Below, one piece after another: positions 1 through 7,071 of a DNA stretch of 64,000 nucleotides. Numbering within the stretch: position 1 is the stretch's first letter; each line of letters opens with the position of its first letter. The notes under the pieces are model-generated. The model had not been told where the DNA came from, did not search any database, and worked only from the letters and a program-made list of their open reading frames with translations. Source of the DNA: Mesorhizobium sp. WSM2240. Lineage in GTDB: Bacteria; Pseudomonadota; Alphaproteobacteria; Rhizobiales; Rhizobiaceae. The DNA lies in NCBI RefSeq assembly GCF_040438645.1, contig NZ_CP159253.1, positions 5,632,501 to 5,696,500 on the forward strand. Direction: 5' to 3'. The translations under genes and the position numbers were made by a program.

Positions 1-1215
1 ATGCTGGTCGACAGCTGGTACGACACCTATCTCGGCGTCATCGTTCTGGTCCGCATCATCGACGGCCGCCTGAAAAAGGGCCAGACCATCCGCATGATGG
101 AGACCGGCGCCAGATATCTGGTCGAGCGCACCGGCGTCTTCACCCCCAAGATGATCACCGCCGAAGAGCTCGGTCCCGGCGAGTTCGGCTTCTTCACCGG
201 CTCGATCAAGGAGGTGGCCGACACCCGCGTCGGCGACACCATCACCGAGGACAAGCGCCCGACCGCCGCCGCTCTCCCCGGCTTCAAGCCGGCGCAGCCG
301 GTGGTGTTCTGCGGCCTGTTCCCGGTCGACGCCGCCGACTTCGAGGATCTGCGCGCCGCCATGGGCAAGCTGCGCCTCAACGACGCCTCCTTCTCCTTCG
401 AGATGGAGACCTCGGCCGCGCTAGGCTTCGGCTTCCGCTGCGGCTTTTTGGGTCTGCTCCATCTCGAGATCATCCAGGAGCGGCTGGAGCGCGAGTTCAA
501 CCTCGACCTGATCGCCACCGCGCCATCCGTCGTCTACCGGATGAACCTCACCGACGGCACGGTGAAGGAACTGCACAACCCGGCCGACATGCCGGACCTC
601 GTCAAGATCTCCTCGATCGAGGAGCCGTGGATCCGCGCCACCATACTCACCCCCGACGATTATCTCGGCGGCATTCTGAAGCTCTGCCAGGACAGGCGCG
701 GCATACAGGCCGACCTCTCCTATGTCGGAAAGCGCGCAATGCTCATCTACGATCTGCCGCTCAACGAGGTGGTGTTCGATTTCTACGACCGGCTGAAGTC
801 GATCTCCAAGGGCTATGCCTCCTTCGACTACCAGCTCACCGACTACCGCGAGGGCGACCTGGTGAAGATGTCGATCCTGGTCAATGACGAGCCGGTCGAC
901 GCGCTTTCCATGCTGGTCCACCGCTCGGCGGCGGAAAAGCGCGGCCGCGCCATGTGCGAGAAGCTCAAGGAGCTGATCCCGCAGCACATGTTCAAGATTC
1001 CGATCCAGGCGGCGATCGGCGGCCGCATCGTCGCCCGCGAGACCATTTCCGCCCTGCGCAAGGACGTGACGGCCAAATGTTACGGCGGCGACGTCACCCG
1101 CAAGCGCAAGCTGCTGGAAAAGCAGAAGGAGGGCAAGAAGCGCATGCGCCAGTTCGGCAAGGTCGACATTCCCCAGGCGGCGTTTATTGAAGCGCTGAAG
1201 ATGGGGGACAATTAA
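1..1215 (+). CDS. lepA: Elongation factor 4 (LepA), 3' part of gene
   Basis: This is the C-terminal 404 residues of LepA (EF4), a ribosome-associated translational GTPase that back-translocates or remodels stalled ribosomes. The family is about 600 residues long, so roughly the first 195, including the GTPase domain with its P-loop, lie upstream of the window; the ATG at base 1 is an internal methionine. Visible parts are the end of the beta-barrel domain II, an EF-G-like domain containing [11 protein letters not shown] (about residues 147-157), and the LepA-specific C-terminal domain with a basic tail ([19 protein letters not shown]) before the TAA. A GC-rich hairpin follows the stop. Identity is near certain from the family-specific tail. 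Confidence 0.97.
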   Translation: MLVDSWYDTYLGVIVLVRIIDGRLKKGQTIRMMETGARYLVERTGVFTPKMITAEELGPGEFGFFTGSIKEVADTRVGDTITEDKRPTAAALPGFKPAQPVVFCGLFPVDAADFEDLRAAMGKLRLNDASFSFEMETSAALGFGFRCGFLGLLHLEIIQERLEREFNLDLIATAPSVVYRMNLTDGTVKELHNPADMPDLVKISSIEEPWIRATILTPDDYLGGILKLCQDRRGIQADLSYVGKRAMLIYDLPLNEVVFDFYDRLKSISKGYASFDYQLTDYREGDLVKMSILVNDEPVDALSMLVHRSAAEKRGRAMCEKLKELIPQHMFKIPIQAAIGGRIVARETISALRKDVTAKCYGGDVTRKRKLLEKQKEGKKRMRQFGKVDIPQAAFIEALKMGDN

Positions 1216-1224
1216 GCGCCTTTA

Positions 1225-1246
1225 TCTCCCCCCTTGCGGGGGAGAA
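1225..1246. repeat. GC-rich palindrome after lepA (possible terminator)
   Basis: Inverted repeat TCTCCCCCC / GGGGGAGA around a TTGC loop, 10 bases after the lepA stop. No T-run follows, so a classical intrinsic terminator is doubtful. A related hairpin (5486-5512) lies on the far side of the Z1/methyltransferase island, and similar units occur after dtd (about 5972-5994) and inside the repeat at 11509-11660. It is therefore probably one copy of a genome-wide intergenic palindrome. Confidence 0.55.
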
Positions 1247-1322
1247 AGGGCGCGGCATCGCGTTCCCGGCGGCGCAGGTCTGTTCGCCAGGTTTCGAGAA
1301 GCCGTCGCCGTTCAGGTGTGCC

Positions 1323-1751
1323 TCACGACGTGTCGGGCGCGGGAAGCGCCGGGGCCTCCCGCCACGGGTGGACCGATCCGGCCGGCTCGGCGCGCGACAG
1401 CCCGGCTCGCGGGCCGGCCTCGCCGACGACGCGCCGGGCCTCGGCCAAAAGGACGCCCAGCACCAGCGCCAGCACCCGCAAACCCGCCGCCAGGCGTGCG
1501 GCGTCGTCGAGCGGCGCGGGCTCCGGCGCGACATCGCCGCCGCATGCCGGAGAGCCGGTCGCCATGCCGAGGACAAGAGCGCGCGCCTCGGCCTCGCCGC
1601 GGCCAAGAATTTCGAGCACGGTGCGGCGACGGCGCAAGGGCAGGCCGGCCGCACGGTCGGCCAGCGACGCCATGAGGAGAAGGAGCGCCAGTATGCGCTC
1701 CAGCACGTACCGGTGCCGGTTCACCTCCCTCATCCCCTCAAATCGTCCCAT
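1323..1751 (-). CDS. Small hypothetical membrane-associated protein
   Basis: A 142-residue protein starting MGRFEGMREVNRHRYVLE. The start was chosen because an AGGAG box lies 6-7 bases upstream of this ATG and a promoter-like element (1778-1808) ends about 27 bases before it. It has one hydrophobic stretch near residues 18-35 (ILALLLLMASLADRAAG), a second near 90-100 (LRVLALVLGVLLAE), and an Ala/Arg-rich Cys-poor remainder. I recall comparable rhizobial conserved hypothetical proteins with the VNRHRY-LERILALL start, but cannot name a family. The high GC of the frame makes chance ORFs common here; the ribosome site and promoter are the main support. Function unknown. Confidence 0.55.
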   Translation of the reverse strand: MGRFEGMREVNRHRYVLERILALLLLMASLADRAAGLPLRRRRTVLEILGRGEAEARALVLGMATGSPACGGDVAPEPAPLDDAARLAAGLRVLALVLGVLLAEARRVVGEAGPRAGLSRAEPAGSVHPWREAPALPAPDTS

Positions 1752-1777
1752 CACGCACTCCTGTTTCGGACGGACGG

Positions 1778-1808
1778 AGTATGAGGGCGGCGCGGAGGGC
1801 GTGGATAA
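1778..1808 (-). promoter_or_regulatory. Promoter-like element, copy A (TTATCC-N19-CATACT)
   Basis: On the minus strand TTATCC (1808-1803) is followed after exactly 19 bases by CATACT (1783-1778), with TTTGC just upstream. It sits 27 bases before the ATG of the small membrane protein at 1751, as expected for a promoter. Two other copies with the same 19-base spacing occur at 6251-6281 and 31698-31728. It does not match the usual rhizobial housekeeping consensus (CTTGAC-N17-CTATAT) well. The promoter role is inferred from position. Confidence 0.45.
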
Positions 1809-1964
1809 ATTTGCGCAAAAAAAATTTGGAGGGCTCGGGGCGATCCGAGTCTTGCCGCAATCCCAGGCGTCGGCGACTTGGCGCGGACCGCGCTGCAACT
1901 GGGGACTACAACGCTTAATTGAATGGCTTTAACATGCCGCCGGGTTGTTGAGTCGGGGGGAACG

Positions 1965-3800
1965 ATGGACATCGCAAAATGGGCAGGCATGGTCGGCAAT
2001 GTGGGCCGGCATCAATACGAGGATCGTCTGGCCACGCTAAAGCGAAAAGGCATTAATACCGCGTCGATCGAAAAGACGATAAAAGCTACGGGAGAATCTC
2101 TCGATCATCGAGATAACGTCTCATTTGTGATCTTCGGCGAGCCGCAAAGCGGCAAGACCGAAATGATGATCGCGCTGAACGCCAAGCTCCTGGACGACGG
2201 TTATGACGTAATCATCAACCTACTGACCGATAGCGTCGATTTGCTCCACCAAAGTCTCTCAAGATTTCGAGGTGCCGGTCTTAGCCCGTCGCCGAAACAG
2301 TTTTCTGAACTCCCCTCGAATGCACGAGAGATCAAGGGGAAGCAGTGGGTGATCTTCTCAAAAAAGAACGCAAGAGATTTAGAAAAACTGAAGGAATCTC
2401 TCAGGTTTGTTGACAAGGTCATGGTCATTGATGATGAAGCTGACTACGCCTCTCCAAACGCAAAGATAAATTCAGGCGACAGGACCAAGATTAATTGGCT
2501 TATCCAGGAGCTCATCAAGGGTAGAGGACAGTACATTGGGGTGACGGCCACAGCAGCTAGACTTGATCTTAACAATACCTTCGACAACAAAACCGAAAGA
2601 TGGGTGGATTTTGAGCCGCATCCTGAATACGTCGGTCAGGAGTTTTTCTTTCCACAAAATGGAAAGGTTACATATATACTCAAGCAATTTGAGGCGGACG
2701 AAGGAAATGAGCGTTTAGAACTGCGTAGCGCGATATATCATTTTTTATGTGGAGTGGCTGAGCAACATCAGAAAGGCTTATCTGAAAATTTCACTATGAT
2801 CGTCCACACCAGCGGAAAGACATCAGAACATCGGGAGGATTTCTCGATCGTGGAGGAAACGCTTGGGATACTGGCAAATCCAAATCATAGAAAATTTGCC
2901 TCAAGTATCAGTCAGCTCCTGAAGGTCGCCCAGGACTTTGGGTCTCTCGGACCCGATTCAATCGTCGAATTTGTGCTTAAAAATATAAACAAGAATCAGA
3001 TAGTAGAGATAAATTCTAAGAGAAGAAACGACAATATATCAGATATACTAAATCCAAAAAGCTTATTTTCTTTTGGGGTAGGTGGAAATATTATATCTCG
3101 GGGCGTTACGTTTGACAATCTTCTCTCTATGTATTTTACGCGGAGCGTAAAAGGGAAATTCACCCAAGATACCTACATTCAGCGCGCTCGAATGTTTGGT
3201 AGTCGCGGGAAATATAAAAATAGCTTCCAATTGTGGGTCACGAAGTCGCTGCTAACAAATTGGACGAAATGTTTCGCGTTTCACAAGCTAGCGATCGAGG
3301 CCGCACGATCGGGAATGGGTGCCCCGGTTTGGTTGTCTGACCACAAGACATCCCCTACCTCTTCTGCCTCGATAGATCGCTCCTCCGTTGATTTCGAGGA
3401 CGGCGAAATGTCGTTCGCGCTTTTCCAGTTCGACAAGACTAAATCCTATATGGGTGACGAAAAGCTCAAGGACCTTCAACGGCTAGATGCTCTGCGAAAG
3501 TCTGTGCCCGCGGGCGTTTTTCCGGACTATGTGTTCAACTATCTAAAGACGCAGCATGAGAAGGAAGGTGACATCTGTTTTCACCCGTCTTCCGCGTTCG
3601 GTGTGACGGCTCGATATCCGCAGTCCGAGATCGACGCAGTGAGGAGGAGCAAAGGAATTTTCTCGACCAATGAATTTGCCAGGGGTGGGCGGCCAGACGC
3701 TAGGCATCATCTGAAAATTTACTACAACCCAAAAGGCAAAGCGCGACTTTTCTATAAGATTAACGGTAAAACTATTCGCTTTATGCAAAATAGAAGATGA
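1965..3800 (+). CDS. Z1 domain-containing ATPase/helicase of a putative restriction-defence module
   Basis: A 611-residue protein with the landmarks of the Z1 family, superfamily-2-type ATPases known from restriction-modification-like operons. Walker A is GEPQSGKT (58-65), Walker B VMVIDDEAD (152-160), an SF2 motif-III-like GVTATA (192-197), and the Z1 signature GGNIISRGVTFDNL (373-386) with the arginine-rich DTYIQRARMFGSRGKY (402-417). The start ATG at 1965 follows a GGGGGG stretch; an ORF extension to 1923 lacks such a site. Its stop overlaps the next ORF by 4 bases, so the two are translationally coupled. Codon use is clearly more AT-rich than in neighbours (for example around 2990-3060), indicating transfer. 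No nuclease motif is evident. It probably acts on DNA with the linked methyltransferase. Confidence 0.85.
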   Translation: MDIAKWAGMVGNVGRHQYEDRLATLKRKGINTASIEKTIKATGESLDHRDNVSFVIFGEPQSGKTEMMIALNAKLLDDGYDVIINLLTDSVDLLHQSLSRFRGAGLSPSPKQFSELPSNAREIKGKQWVIFSKKNARDLEKLKESLRFVDKVMVIDDEADYASPNAKINSGDRTKINWLIQELIKGRGQYIGVTATAARLDLNNTFDNKTERWVDFEPHPEYVGQEFFFPQNGKVTYILKQFEADEGNERLELRSAIYHFLCGVAEQHQKGLSENFTMIVHTSGKTSEHREDFSIVEETLGILANPNHRKFASSISQLLKVAQDFGSLGPDSIVEFVLKNINKNQIVEINSKRRNDNISDILNPKSLFSFGVGGNIISRGVTFDNLLSMYFTRSVKGKFTQDTYIQRARMFGSRGKYKNSFQLWVTKSLLTNWTKCFAFHKLAIEAARSGMGAPVWLSDHKTSPTSSASIDRSSVDFEDGEMSFALFQFDKTKSYMGDEKLKDLQRLDALRKSVPAGVFPDYVFNYLKTQHEKEGDICFHPSSAFGVTARYPQSEIDAVRRSKGIFSTNEFARGGRPDARHHLKIYYNPKGKARLFYKINGKTIRFMQNRR

Positions 3801-4234
3801 TTTCTGAATCGGCGCGATATTACGGTGTGGTGTTGTCGTATTTAGTAGACAACACTGATGGTCCTATTTTGATTTGCCAGCAGGAAGACGCTCTACCTGG
3901 AGAGTACCTTATCAACGAATCTGTATCAGTTTTGATTAAATACTCCACTAGGAGGAAGGGGCCGTGGTCATTTAATGTCCATAGAAGCCACTTGCTACGC
4001 GTGAAACAGATCAGCAAATCTGTGCAAAAGAGCGTGGTCGTGTTCGTTTGCGGCTCCGACGGAATTGTAGCGATTGCCCTAGACGATCTTAATAAAATCG
4101 TCGTCGACGGACCTGCCCAGCAAGCAATCTCGGTACGCCGCAAATTAAGACAGATGTACGGACTGAAGGGCCCGGCTGGTGGGCTCGATCGCCGGCTGTC
4201 CAGAGGCAGTCTGGCATCTCTTATCCAAGCATAG
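3797..4234 (+). CDS. Unrecognised 145-residue protein between Z1 ATPase and DNA methyltransferase
   Basis: Starts with the ATGA overlap of the Z1 gene stop and ends 8 bases before the methyltransferase, so it is the middle gene of a three-gene operon. Alternating hydrophobic and polar residues suggest a mixed alpha/beta fold. Distinctive segments are YYGVVLSYLV (8-17), VSVLIKYSTRRKGPWSF (43-59) and VVVFVCGSDGIVAIAL (about 75-90), followed by a basic C-terminal part. There is no signal peptide or membrane segment. The segment ending in IKYS could be a diverged PD-(D/E)XK-type core, which would make this the missing nuclease, but a clear acidic pair is not visible. A specificity or accessory subunit is the alternative. 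Confidence 0.75.
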   Translation: MISESARYYGVVLSYLVDNTDGPILICQQEDALPGEYLINESVSVLIKYSTRRKGPWSFNVHRSHLLRVKQISKSVQKSVVVFVCGSDGIVAIALDDLNKIVVDGPAQQAISVRRKLRQMYGLKGPAGGLDRRLSRGSLASLIQA

Positions 4235-4242
4235 GGAACCTC

Positions 4243-5424
4243 GTGAAGCACATACATCCTTTCCCCGCTAGAATGGCACCGGAAATCGCGCTTGAACGCA
4301 TCCTAAAAATGAATGCGGGTCAGGTCGTATTAGACCCGATGGTCGGATCGGGCATGGTGCTCGCTGTCGCAGCTCGTAACGGTATTCGCGGTATCGGTGT
4401 TGATTTAGATCCTTTGGCTCGGCTCGTATCGAGAACATGCTCGACCAGGATTGATGACTCCAAGGCACGGTCGGCACTAGTTCAGCTTATTTCTCGAGCT
4501 CAGATGACGGACCCCCGGAAGATCTGCCTGTCCTGGATGGACGATGACAAAGAGACCCTAGCATTTGTGAGGTATTGGTTTGGAGCGAAGCAAATTGCGC
4601 AATTGCGAGCGCTCAGCTATCACCTGATTGAAAGACCTTTGCTCGAAAATGGCCGAATACTAAGAGTTTTAATGGTATCCCTGAGCAGGCTTATCATTTC
4701 TAAGGAGCCGAAGGCGTCGTTAGCGCGTGACACCGCGCATAGCCGACCGCACCGCACGATCAAGCAAAATGAGTTCGATATTTTTGATGCCTTACCCGAT
4801 TCACTCGAACATGTTCTCTCGGCGCTAGAAAGCGATAAAATCGCTGTTAACTCTCGGACATTTCTTGGTGATGGGCGCAAGCTAGCGAATATTCGTACTA
4901 GCAGTGTGGATGCTGTTGTGACGTCCCCGCCTTATTTGAATGCTATCGACTATATGCGTGGCCACAAATTTTCGTTGATTTGGTTTGGTTATCGGGTCGA
5001 AGACTTAAGGAGGATCAGAACCCTGTCGATCGGATCGGAGCGATCAGCAAATGCAGAGGTTGCGGCTGGATTTGAACTTGCTGCTAAAGAGCTTGCACTA
5101 GATCGTCTTTCCTCGCGGCATTTGAGGGTATTGGCCCGATATTTCGAAGATTTGTCGGCTCAGCTCCGCCAAACGAAGAGAGTTCTTAAGTTAGGCGGCT
5201 CGGCATGCTATGTAATCGGCAATTCGGAAATTCGGGGCATCTCCGTGGCTAACAATGAATTGTTGAAGCGAGCGGGGCTGACCGCTGGCCTTTCAGTTCT
5301 GTCCGAGACAGTTAGGAAAATCCCCGACAAAAACCGCTATCTTCCACTTCCATCACAAGTCGGAAATGCATTAGGCAAGCGTATGCGAACTGAGCATGTG
5401 CTTGAGTTCATTAAGGCTGCATGA
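4243..5424 (+). CDS. DNA methyltransferase, SPPY type (probably N4-cytosine), of the Z1 module
   Basis: A 393-residue S-adenosylmethionine-dependent DNA methyltransferase starting with GTG. The order is HPFPARM (5-11, motif X-like), DPMVGSG (31-37, motif I, SAM binding), VDLDP (53-57, motif II), a long middle region that may recognise the target, then TSPPY (227-231, motif IV, catalytic) with the following NAIDYMRGHKFSLIWFG. The arrangement X-I-target-IV resembles the alpha class. SPPY rather than DPPY or NPPY favours N4-cytosine, though this is a rule of thumb. It shares the AT-rich composition and operon of the two genes upstream. It most likely protects the host in a restriction-like system; an orphan modification role is less likely given its partners. 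Confidence 0.85.
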   Translation: MKHIHPFPARMAPEIALERILKMNAGQVVLDPMVGSGMVLAVAARNGIRGIGVDLDPLARLVSRTCSTRIDDSKARSALVQLISRAQMTDPRKICLSWMDDDKETLAFVRYWFGAKQIAQLRALSYHLIERPLLENGRILRVLMVSLSRLIISKEPKASLARDTAHSRPHRTIKQNEFDIFDALPDSLEHVLSALESDKIAVNSRTFLGDGRKLANIRTSSVDAVVTSPPYLNAIDYMRGHKFSLIWFGYRVEDLRRIRTLSIGSERSANAEVAAGFELAAKELALDRLSSRHLRVLARYFEDLSAQLRQTKRVLKLGGSACYVIGNSEIRGISVANNELLKRAGLTAGLSVLSETVRKIPDKNRYLPLPSQVGNALGKRMRTEHVLEFIKAA

Positions 5425-5485
5425 TTGATTGTTCGGGAACCTCCTTGCGAATTCTGGCAAAGTTCCGCCTAACGTGCTGAAATCG

Positions 5486-5512
5486 CTATCTCTCTCGCAA
5501 GGGGAGAGATAG
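5486..5512. repeat. Palindrome between the Z1 island and dtd
   Basis: Perfect 9-base arms CTATCTCTC / GAGAGATAG around the loop TCGCAAGGG. Read on the opposite strand it resembles the hairpin after lepA (1225-1246), so related palindromes bracket the island. It also lies just upstream of dtd, where its GGGGAGAGAT part may serve as a ribosome-binding region. Confidence 0.5.
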
Positions 5513-5522
5513 AAGCGCTGCC

Positions 5523-5963
5523 ATGCGAGCCCTCATCCAACGTGTCTCCTCCGCTTTCGTCGCCGTCGACGGCCAGACCGCCGGCGAGATCGGCCCCGGC
5601 CTTCTCGTGCTGGTCTGCGCCATGCAGGGCGACGGGGAGAAAGAATCCGAATGGCTGGCGCGCAAAGTGGTCAACCTCCGCATTTTCCGCGACGATGCCC
5701 GCCGCATGAACCGCTCGCTGCTCGACACCGGCGGCGCGGCGCTGGTCGTCAGCCAGTTCACGCTGGCGGCGGAAACCAAGGGCAACCGGCCGGGCTTCTC
5801 CACCGCCGCCGCGCCCGACGAGGGCAGGCGCCTCTACGAGCATTTTTCGCAAAAGATCGCCTCGCACGGCGTCACGGTCGCCAACGGCGTCTTCGGCGCG
5901 GAGATGAAGGTCTCGCTGGTCAATGACGGGCCGGTGACGATCTGGCTCGACACGGCGGAATGA
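5523..5963 (+). CDS. dtd: D-aminoacyl-tRNA deacylase
   Basis: A 146-residue Dtd, the normal family length. It hydrolyses D-amino acids (and Gly mischarged on tRNA-Ala) from tRNA in the cytoplasm, a chiral proofreading step. The N-terminus [11 protein letters not shown], the catalytic-site motif [16 protein letters not shown] (about residues 78-93) and the NDGPVT motif containing the cross-subunit Gly-Pro near the C-terminus (about 135-140) are all present. It is the first native gene after the AT-rich island, and together with lepA probably marks the ancestral context into which the island inserted. Confidence 0.96.
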   Translation: MRALIQRVSSAFVAVDGQTAGEIGPGLLVLVCAMQGDGEKESEWLARKVVNLRIFRDDARRMNRSLLDTGGAALVVSQFTLAAETKGNRPGFSTAAAPDEGRRLYEHFSQKIASHGVTVANGVFGAEMKVSLVNDGPVTIWLDTAE

Positions 5964-6240
5964 GCGCCCGTTATCTCGCCCTGGCGGGGTGGGAAAGGCC
6001 GCCTCTCCCTTCATCATCCTGGGGCAAGCGCAGCGGAGCGAGCGCGACCCTAGGATCCGTGCCGTATCAATGCGGCAGCGCTCCTGCGGATCAGAACAAG
6101 CCGTGGCCAGGCCCGCGCCGATCCCCATCCTGCGCCGCCTCAGTCGTCCGCCAGGTCACGGCATGGATCCTCGGGTCTGCGCTGCGTCGCTTCGCTCCTG
6201 GCTACGCCCGAGGATGACGAAGAACAACGTTTCCAAAAAA
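5964..6240. repeat. Intergenic repeat block with about 55-base imperfect inverted arms
   Basis: After dtd come a short hairpin (about 5972-5994, CGCCCTGGCGGGG) and a longer element from about 6011 to 6219. The left arm runs from ATCATCCTGGGGC (6012) to about 6065, and the right arm from ACGGCATGGATCCTCGGG (6158) to about 6217; the two are imperfect reverse complements. No ORF with coding character is present. This looks like the palindromic mosaic elements widespread between rhizobial genes. Confidence 0.6.
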
Positions 6241-6250
6241 TTTGCCAACT

Positions 6251-6281
6251 TTATCCACACCCCCAAACCCTACCGCATAAT
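6251..6281 (+). promoter_or_regulatory. Promoter-like element, copy B (TTATCC-N19-CATAAT)
   Basis: TTATCC (6251-6256) and CATAAT (6276-6281) separated by exactly 19 bases, preceded by TTTGCCAAC. It is the best-conserved of three copies in the window. It would start a transcript near 6288 that runs through a structured leader of about 185 bases into the secreted-protein gene at 6474. The first nine bases (TTATCCACA) also equal a DnaA box, but it stands alone. Confidence 0.45.
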
Positions 6282-6406
6282 CCACTCGTCCTTCCTGCCG
6301 GGAACGCTCTGGGGTCGTTCGAAAGCGGGGAAGGATCGGCGCCTCCGCTCCACTGCCGTCGAAGCCATGGGCCGGGGAGGCCCCGGCGATTGCCGCTTCC
6401 AAAACT

Positions 6407-6460
6407 CCCGGCCGCGTGCCAATCTCAACGGCGCGGCCGGGTGGGCCGTTTCTTTGTTTC
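6407..6460 (+). promoter_or_regulatory. Possible attenuator: two mutually exclusive hairpins in the leader of the 6474 gene
   Basis: A 10-base perfect stem pairs 6407-6416 (CCCGGCCGCG) with 6432-6441. A second stem pairs AACGGC (6427-6432) with GCCGTT (6445-6450) and is followed directly by TCTTTGTTT, the layout of an intrinsic terminator. The two share bases 6427-6441 and cannot fully form together. This lies 14 bases before the start of the downstream gene. Chance hairpins are common at this GC content, so the regulatory reading is inference. Confidence 0.35.
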
Positions 6461-6473
6461 CGGGGGCTTTTCC

Positions 6474-6872
6474 ATGAACTTTTCCGCCGTGGCGCGCCGC
6501 GCCGCATCGTCCGCTTGCGCGGCAGTCCTTCTCGGCCTTGCAGCGCTCGCCGGCTCGGCCGGCGTCGCCGGCGCCGACGACGTCACCTTCATCATGAACA
6601 ACGGCCATCCCAACGCCGTCCGCGTCGAGCTTTACAGCCAGGACCGCGATCATGTCTGGCCGGGCGGCGGCGAGGATTATTATCTCGACGACGGCGAGAC
6701 CAAGGAGATGTCGCTCGCCTGCAAGGCCGGCGAGACCATCTGCTACGGCGCCTGGATCGACGGCGACGAAGACACCTATTGGGGCGTCGGCCCCAAGGAC
6801 CGGCAGAGCTGCGACGATTGCTGCTACGTCTGCGAGGGCGGCGAAACCGAGGAGATCAATCTGGTGCCGTGA
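6474..6872 (+). CDS. Small secreted Cys-rich hypothetical protein
   Basis: A 132-residue protein with a clear Sec signal peptide: MNFSAVARRAASSACAAVLL, a hydrophobic core, and probable cleavage after AGVAGA before DDVTF. The mature part of about 100 residues is acidic and has beta-strand-like alternation (VRVELYSQDRDHVWPGG). A C-terminal Cys cluster (SCDDCCYVCEGG) plus two upstream Cys suggest disulfides in the periplasm or outside the cell. The start was set at the ATG giving the signal peptide; the longer frame upstream runs through the leader hairpins. I cannot name a family. Leader structure and an upstream promoter-like element suggest regulated expression. Confidence 0.75.
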   Translation: MNFSAVARRAASSACAAVLLGLAALAGSAGVAGADDVTFIMNNGHPNAVRVELYSQDRDHVWPGGGEDYYLDDGETKEMSLACKAGETICYGAWIDGDEDTYWGVGPKDRQSCDDCCYVCEGGETEEINLVP

Positions 6873-7071
6873 GTTTCCTTCTCCCCCCGATTCTGAGCTT
6901 GTCGAAGAAACGGGAGAAGACGCCGGCGGGCGTATGAGGGGCAGCGCCGACGCCCGAACGGCCAAGCGCTAATTCTGGCCCAACCCGGCGCGGCTAGCCT
7001 GCCGCAGAGCGATGGTCTAAAGGGCGCGGACGCAGAAAAATCCGTCCACGCCCCTTGGAACGCCCGCCAGA

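Noticed and set aside
6251..6259. Perfect DnaA box (TTATCCACA)
   Set aside because: It is single; an origin would show a cluster of boxes, an AT-rich unwinding element and neighbours such as dnaA or repABC. It is better explained as part of the repeated TTATCC-N19-CATAAT element.
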